Below are positions 41,067 to 50,000 of a stretch of 64,000 nucleotides of DNA, piece by piece. The DNA is taken from NCBI GenBank assembly GCA_009823505.1, contig VZQC01013971.1:42767-106766 (forward strand), given 5' to 3'. How positions within the stretch are numbered: position 1 is the stretch's first letter; every line of letters begins with the position of its first letter. A program made the position numbers and the translations under genes. The notes under the pieces are model-generated. The model saw nothing but the letters and a program-made list of their open reading frames with translations. It was not told where the DNA came from and did no database searches. This DNA comes from Rhizomys pruinosus (Eukaryota; Chordata; Mammalia; Rodentia; Spalacidae).

Positions 41067-44000
41067 TTATGTGGAGTCAACAATAGAAGGAATTTAAAGA
41101 TACACAAGGAAAAATTAACAAAAATTTATAAAATCATTTCAGGATTTTAAACAAGCTGCAGTGATAAGCCAGACTAACATGAACCTTTTTCAAGCTACTG
41201 CTGTGTGCCACCACAGGTAGGGAGCACCGTTGCTGTGGCGGGTGGGGAGGTGGGGGTGGTGACCAGCAAACATATCCTATTAGAGCCCTGTAGGGAAGGA
41301 AGAGCAGGAGAAAAGTGTGGCTGTGATAGACTACAAAAGATGAAGGAGAGACACAAGGAGTTCCTCACATGGACATGAGAACCAGGTGTCCTGTGTTGGC
41401 ACCCCTCTTCTGCTTTCTAAGAAATTGCTTTTTACCAAATCACCAACTAAATGTCTACAACATGGGACTGGAGATGTGTGTCTGATACAAGACCACACAC
41501 TGGAAAAAAACCTGTATAAGCAATATGTAGAATAAAATTACGCATAGCTTGAAATATCTAGGCATAAAGAATTCAAAAACAACCTGTCACTCCCCACTGG
41601 ATGGTGGGGCTGTAGGTGTTTGGGCACAACAGCCTGCAGATAGGTTTTGCATGAAGGATGCTTGTACTCATGGATTATCACTTATAGCTAAAAATGAAAA
41701 AAAAAACTGAGAGAAAGATGCAGGACAGTTAGGGGGAAAGGCAGGGTCGGGGGTGGGGGGGGGGGGGGGGGAAATAAGCCTGAACTGAATTGGAAAAAAT
41801 GTATGAAATGCACAAAGCATCAATAAAAACTAATTTAAAAAAAAATTCAATTTGTTCAGCAAGCCCATTTACTCAGAAGATGGTGATTTTAAAAAATGTA
41901 TTTTTAAGCAAATTTTGGATTTGTAAAATGTAATTACAAATCTAAAACCAATGAAAACAAAACCAGAAAATGTCCACAAAATGCATTGAGATCTAAAAAA
42001 AATGTGATACTTAAGATGTTATAATCTCTTTCTGAGATCATTATGTAAACAAAGTATAGGTGAGAGCAGTTATATAAGGCTAAAATTAAAGACGATTAAT
42101 TTAAGGAACACTCAGATAACATCAGAACATAATATACAGTCTTGTTAACCATAGTGTTTGCATTTCTACATGTACATTTGACATTTGAAAATTAATTTTT
42201 GGTTATTTTGGTTTTAAAAGCATAGGGATTCTGTGTACAAAGATTTTAGGCAATAATAACCTACAGCCTTCAGATCAAATGCACATATTTTAATATGGAT
42301 AAAATGTTCTTGGTTAAATAATAATTTATGGAATTACTTTTTGGAAGAAAAACAACAGCAGTTAATCTAAGGGAGTAAATTAGGATGGCTTGTAAATTAT
42401 GTAGGCTGGTCTGCACAAATATTCATGTTAAGAGTATAGAACATCATTTTTATTATTTAGGAAATTGATATTCTTATTTTCCTTTTGAAGATGTAGATGT
42501 ATAGCCATATTTTTTTGTGAGAATCAAAGTTCTTTATTTTAAGAACAAAGTAATTTAGTAACTGGAAATTCTGCAGATACCTTTGGTTTAAAAACCTGGT
42601 CTCAGACCTCTCATTTTATGTAGATAGCAAAACACAGTCATACCGTTGTCTATTTTAATCCATCAGCCTTTGTACAATCCATCTCTTTAAGTCATTGTCA
42701 TTCTTAAGAAGAGATAGAATGGTGACTGATGTGTTTATTTTTGTGGGTGTGTACAGAACAAAAATGTCTAAGGTCGTTGCATTCTGTAAACACTTGAAAC
42801 AGCCCACAATTTCTCTCAACCTCATTCCTATTTAACAACATTTAGAATCAGTAGGTTTATTTCTGTATTGGCTCACAATATCTTTTATGAAATGTAATCA
42901 TGGATTTCTATACAGCAGAGCCTCCTTAAGCTGATACTGCTTTGCAATTCCAAATAACCAACTTTCATCAACCCTCTATGATCTCTATTGTTCTTTAATA
43001 AAAGTGGAATTTAAATCAACAGAAAAGCCCTGATAACTCAGAGTTCCAATTCCATGTGTGTTGAGTTTTAACAGTTTTACTGAAGTTAACAATAAGGAAT
43101 ATTCAGTGATTATATTTTCTCCAAAAAACAAAAGATGGTAACATACTTAGACCACGGAAAAATGGCTTGTTCCTACAGGGACTCACTTCTGGTGTTTTAT
43201 GATAGGGAAAATATTTTTTTAATTTGGAAAATGGTATAAAAGGGATAAACCTTTAAATTTTAGGGCTTTGATCTTTGAACTTATAGGGCTGAAGACTTTG
43301 AAGTATCCTTTGTATATTTCTGGTTCTCATTCTTGTGGTTGCTAAGAGACAACATTCCTTAGGCTGAATATCCTGCTTATTGCCCAATTTAGTCACCAAG
43401 AGTGTTGTGATAGAGTTAATTTCTAGATCTTTTAGAGAAAGTTACCTTTTTATTCTAAAAAATAATATAGAGATTACTTGGTTATATATACCAAATACTT
43501 TTTACCTTAGCACCTTTATTTTACTATTTGTGTAAACTATTCTTAGATCTTTAACTCTGCAAGCCACATTCTTTAGTGTTTGGAAGTATTTGTGATTTAT
43601 TTGTACAATTCAGTAAGGCACATCTGGTCTTATATGTGATTAATGTAAATGCAGTGGGTTTCTGTGTCTGTGGCCTCATGGGCAAGCTCAGCAGATTGAT
43701 TAGCAGACACTGTAAAATCAGGCATTTGGGGGAAGTGATCACATGACTTTACATATATCACATTTCAGAAAAACTTTCAATATACTTTTGTCTTTGTGAT
43801 AGCTGATGCTTAATAACTTATCTCATTGATTCATCTCAATGAATGTGTACCTTGAGGCAATGTAGATAGTATAGGCAATGCCTATAGTATGCTGCAGTAG
43901 ACACATCTCCAGGACCCCCCTTGTGTATTGGTACGGGAAGTGGGGGAGTCCCTGTCTTCAGTTCCACCACCTGGCCTGGGTGTGACTTTTAGTCCTGGTC

Positions 44001-47000
44001 AATTTTAAGGTGCTTTCCAGGCAGTTTTCAAGATCCTTTTCCTGCTTTTATGTTTAATGATTGTTTACTTAGCCGAACAGACTAGATGTTCATTAGTGTT
44101 GATAACTAGATAGATAAAGAAAAAGACTTCAGGGAGCTGGAGAGATGGCTCGGTGATTAAGAACACTGATTGCTCTTGCAAAGGACCTAGATTCAATTCT
44201 CAGCACTCACATGGCAGCTAAGAACCGTCTTAAGTTGGGCCTGGTTGTGCATAAAAAAAAAAAAAAGAAAGAAAAAGACTTCAATAACTGCCTTTAGTAA
44301 TACACTACTTATGTTACAGTGGTAAGCTCTGAGTCATTGTTCATTTGTTTCTATATTTTTGTAATTGGTTAGTCTATATAAAAGGAAAGATTATATCTTA
44401 TAAGCACTATATCAGACTTTGCACCAATAAAGAATAGTTTAATTTTTTGGTGGGTAGGAAAGGCAGTGGATATGATGAAATGTGAGTATGTATATAATAA
44501 GAACATTTCAATAACACACAGAATAATGAGATAAAAAGGGTTGCCTGGAAATTGCCCATACACAGCCCCTATAGGCATATATCATAAGAAAAAATTTCAT
44601 TACCCACCAACTGAAATACTAAGCATAAGATAACCATCAACAAATGCATTTTACACAGAATTATTATGGCCTCTTTATTCTTGATAAAGAAGGTTACACC
44701 TTGTTTAGAATTACTGATGTAATATACCGCAAAAGCACCTGGAAAGGGACCATGAGCCTACATTCAAATCAACTTCACATCTTAAAAAGTGGTGAGGTTC
44801 ACATCTTAAAAAGGAGCGAGGTTCTACTGTAAGCTACTTGAGAAAATCCCATGACTTCTGAGTACCAGCATATAGAATAACTCAGAAGGTACTGTGTTGT
44901 CCAAAGAAGTGATTGTTGATGTTTGCCCACCTATGATGCTGGAAGCCATGCGTCTGTAGTCCTTCAGTGCTGACTTTTGTGTGGTCTTCTGCCAGAATGC
45001 TCAATGCACCTTTTATTGTGTGTGATGTTGGTCAAAATTTGAAGAGAAAATCATGAATATGTTGGTTATTTTTTATGGTGTGGACAAGCATGAAAAAATC
45101 CATTCTAAGCAAAATGTAAGGGCAGTGTTCTTGGAGTCACAATGAAATGGTATGCCCCTTTTGTTGGAGAAATATTAAATAACTATAAAGTTATCTTTAA
45201 TATATTCCATACATCAGTAAATGATGGAATGAGTTCTGTGGGAAGGGTCTTTTTTTTTAAACAGAATATTTGTACTCTTTTATTTTTTTAATTTTTTAAT
45301 TTATTTTTGTATGTGTATGAATGTACTGTCTGCATGTAGGTCTGTGCACCTGTGTCGTGCAATGCCGCGGAGGTCAGAAGAGGGTCTTGGATTCCCCTGG
45401 AACTGGAGTTCTCCTGGAATTGGAGTTACAGACGGTTCTTAGCCGCCATGTGGGTGCTGGGGATCGAACCCAGGTCCTCTGCAAGAGCAGTCGGTGCTCT
45501 TAACCGCTAGGCTATCTCTCCAGCCCCGGGAAGGGTCTTTAGCCACTCCTGTGTTTATGTGGGCACAACCGAGAGTACTTAAAACAAACTAAAGTAAATA
45601 TATGGGACCAACACTGTGGTCTACTGTAAACTGTGACATTGTCACTGTGACTCTCATTTGAATAGCACTTTTTTAATTATTACTTTTATTTTATGTGTAT
45701 GAGTACAGCGCCTGCATTCATATGTATGAATACATCACCTACATGCATTGCCTACAGGCATTTGTGTCATAGGATGCTCACAACAGTCAGAAGAGGGCGT
45801 TGGGACGGCATGTGTTTTTCCGGATTGGTAATTCATAGCTAAAACCAAGTTTAGGAATATTATTTAGAATTTTATAACTTGAAAGCAGAATTCTAGGATA
45901 ACATACTATATTCTTCTGTGAAGATAGTTTATAATTTTTTATATTTACTTATTTGTTATTTAGTGTGGGGGGGGAGACAGAGAAAGAGAATGTGCACATG
46001 AGTATAACTTAGAGGATACCTTGTGAGAATTGACTCTTTCCTTCCACGTTGTGGGTGCCAGGGATTAAACTCACATCATCAGGCATGGCGGCAAGTGCCT
46101 TTGCCTGCAGAGCCATCTTGCTGGCTCTCTTCTTTCACTCACCAAAATCTTCAGAGAATCTTTTAGACTTATGTGGCTCATATAGACTTGGGTACTTAAC
46201 TTCCTATGAGAGATAATAAAAATGAAAGATTCGTATAAGGGTCAATGCAAATATTTTGGGAAAAGCCATGTTCAGGATAACATTAACTAAATCACAAGAA
46301 ACCATCAGTTTGCTGGAAGGCATCATGTTGTTTCTCTTTTTTTCCAGAATTAAAGAGTTTGAAGATGCTGTTGATTTCTTTACCCGGGCTCTTAAAATTA
46401 ACATCCATTTTCTGGATGCTTACGTTGGACGGGGGAATTCTTACATGGAATATGGAAATGAAGAAGCCACCAGACTAGCACAGAAGGACTTTGTGAAAGC
46501 TCTGCATATCAGTCCATCATCTTCGAAAGCCAGGATTAGTCTAGGTTATAATTTGCAGGTAATATACAACAAGATTTTGAGCTTCAAACATATTGTTTGG
46601 AAAAGAGAAAGAATATAATTGGTCACTTAAAAGTGGATGTTATTGAAAGCATTTAGCTTTTCTTTACTTTAGCATGGAGGGTAGCAGTCGGGAGCAAGGG
46701 TTTGGTTCATTACAGGGAACTTGCTTGGATAAGCCTGCCTGGGAACCTGGAATGAGCCTAGGACAAGGATTTTTTTAAACTCAGTTTTTCTTAACATCTA
46801 TACTTCTCTTTATTCATTTAAATAACTTAAAACTCGCCTCAAGGACTTCACACATAAGAAGCAGGCTCACTTTGTTCCGACTAGCATTTGCTTTGATTGC
46901 ATTGGGTATGTCCTGTTGAATTAGTGGTTGATTAATCAGTGAATGAAAAATTTGAAATGAACTCTTGCCATGCAAATAAGTCAGACAGAGAATTTCTAGA

Positions 47001-50000
47001 AACTTCTAAACTCAGCCATCTTCCAAAGGGCAGCTAAGTAGAACTTCCCTGAAAGGCACTAAGACCTCCAGCTAGGTGGAAAGGTACTACTCTGCGAGGT
47101 GCCTGCCAAAAGCTGTATGTGGCTTCTGGGGCGCCATGACCCAGGCCTATCAAAATTCACTGAGTTGTTTGCACCAATAAAAGCTGTGGAGGAAATTCTT
47201 AGAATGAGCTGTTCAATGCCCTAATTTTCCATGAAGAAGAACCGTGAAAACATTTTTCTATCTCTTACAATATGCAGAATCTTAGGTAATGGGCAAATGG
47301 AGTATCTAAATTGTGTTATTTGTAGAAATTGCTATTACTAACCTGCTATTATGTTGCCATTCTTTCATTTCAAATTAATCAACTTTAATCTAAGACTGAT
47401 AGACTGGAAGACATGGGTTTGGTTGCTACAGTGATGTGGTGTATGCCCAAGAGCTCATTAAAAAAAATTGCTTTATGAGAGGTAAACATAAAATTAGCCG
47501 ACATTGGATCACACTATAAAAATGCCATGTTCATTTAAAGAAACGGAGTGAGTCCAAAATAGGTAGCGCTGACTGGCAGCCAGTGGAATGTGCTCATGCC
47601 ATCAGGGGCATTTGCCAGGCTTTTTCTGAGCACCTAATACAGATGAGGAACTGGTTTGCCTAGGGACACCGCAGCTAACATGATGGACTATTTTTTCTGA
47701 AAGGCATAATTGTGCATATGAATGTTTATTTGAAAGAAATAGTTTTTAGTACAGGGAGCCCAAACATTTGCTAGTGAGAGGATTTTCTAACAACATTTAT
47801 GTTGAGGTGTGAAAGTCTACAGCTAGTCAGGATTAGAGATAGGATGCTATCTTTCAGATAGAGGGTCCCATTAGAAGATGAGACTAGAGTGTTAACTAAA
47901 AGCTACCACTGATAACCTTGCAATCTATTTAAAAGCAGGAATATCACTGATCAGAAATGTGACATAAAATTTGCATCTGCATTTTATTAAAATCTCACTG
48001 GGTATATAACCAGGAAAAGAGTTTGAAAGCCCATCAGTAGGAAAGGAGGCACCGGGAGAGTTAGGGCTATCCAAATGCTGTCCAAGGAAGAGTGACAGAT
48101 TGTTCAATAAATACATACAGTTTCCTTTACTGTTTGCCTAGGAATGAGGCTATCACTGTGAGCACAGCAGATGTCAGGAACAACTGATAGAAAAAAAATC
48201 CAAGAATGTAACCTCAGTTTGCCTGCTACATTGTTTATAAAATAAATGTGATGACAGTTTCCAAAGAGTTTACCCAGAGGGAGACAACTTACTAGTAGAA
48301 ATCAGGATCTAGTTCCCTTAGTGCTTATACTTCTTAATGGCTTTATGCAAGAGTCACCAGTTCCAGTTGGTGAGAGTGCATTAGCCTCTGATATTCTGGC
48401 ACATTGAGTTTTTGAGCCTATGAGAAGAACCACAGAAGTTGGACATCCTGAATGACTTCATTGCCTTACTGTGGTTTGGCATTTAGTTGCCAGGTGCTCT
48501 TTTCTAGAAAAATCCTGAGATCCTTTTGCTAATGATGCCTGTTTTCTGACCTTTTTGATGTTTTTTTTTTTCCAGTTGGCACAAAGGTTGGTATAAACAG
48601 ATGCTTAGTAGATTTACATGCATTGTCCATGGAATATATACAGTGCTCCTGAAATTCCAGATGCTGGTACATTTGGTTTTATATCATTAGTTCATTTATT
48701 TATGTAGCATATATTAATTTTGTTTTGCATGTCATGCGTACATTATAGCTCTCTGGACACTTTGTGCCAAGCAAATAAATATGATCCCTGCCTGTATTTA
48801 TGTATGAATATAATTTGGGGGGACAGTTATAAATATGAATAGTTTGCATGATTTTATGTTAAGATTGGTATAGGAGGCCAGATGTGGGGTTGCACCTCTT
48901 TAATCCCAGCACTTTGGAGGCAGAGGCAGGAAGATCTATATGAGTTCAATCTAGCCTGGTCTACATAGTGAGTTCCAGGCCAGCTGGGGCTATAGGGAGA
49001 CCTTGTCTCAAAAAAAAAATGGTATAATAGATGACTATTCAATTAATTTACTTTAAAACTTGATAATAAATACTGAGGTAATTAGTTAATTGAAGATACT
49101 CATACCCAGCTTTCTTATTTAAAATACCTTGGTTTTAACCCAGTATAAATACATATCCCAGCATGGTTTCAGTGAGTGAGATTCACAGACATTTGTCATG
49201 TTATAGACTATTTAAATAACTATTTTAGGCCCAAGGAAAATTCCAGAAAGCTTGGAACCACTTCACTATTGCCCTAGAAGCTGATCCGAAGAACTACCTG
49301 GCTTATGAGGGTCGAGCAGTGGTTTGTCTTCAAATGAGTAATTATTTCGCTGCAATGCAGGATATTAACACTGCCTTAAAGGTAAAAATCCACTTAGATG
49401 ATACTGTTATTAGTGTACATTAACAGCATTAATGAATAAGTCCAAGTAAGAAGTTCTCTGTCACCTTTCTAATGTGGTATATGGAAAAAATAAGGTCTTA
49501 TATTTTTTCCTGAGTAATTCCCAAGGCAAGGAGTTATTATGGTTGATCTTGTAATCTAAATGCATTTAAGATTCAAAACCAAATTCTTGTTAAATACAGA
49601 TTCCTCTTAGCAAATGAAGTGAGAAAAAGGAGAGAAATGAGAGCTAATTACTGCTACATAGGAAAAATAAGCATGCTAGCTGTTCCATTTAATTTCTTAT
49701 GTCATTTAACATGAACAAACAGATAAGTTTTCCCCATGTCTATCCCTTGGAAAGGATATGAGTAAAGCATTAAAATTATTTGTCTTGTGGTAGCCATATC
49801 AACAAAGTGTTGACAAGAAACCCAATTTCACACCAAGCCCTTTCTGAGAATATTTGCTCTAATGGGGTTTTACCTGCACTATAAAATTACTTGTTTCCCA
49901 CAAGTGGATTTCATAACCATTCATTTTACAGACATGAAATCAGAGATTAATACTATTCTCAGATGCCAAATACTCACATAATTATATTGCAGATTAATAC

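Larger units (their letters stand above)
38408..41142. other. Ttc6 intron 12, repeat-poor
   Basis: No SINE or L1 recognised in about 2.7 kb. Contains an AGGC run, two local tandem duplications and an AC microsatellite. Possible ancient repeats cannot be excluded. Confidence 0.5.

Noticed and set aside
45321..45503. Recurring 60-codon frames starting [10 protein letters not shown] at several sites (also 52973, 57466, 58754, 63207)
   Set aside because: These are translations of antisense B2 SINEs, not a protein family.
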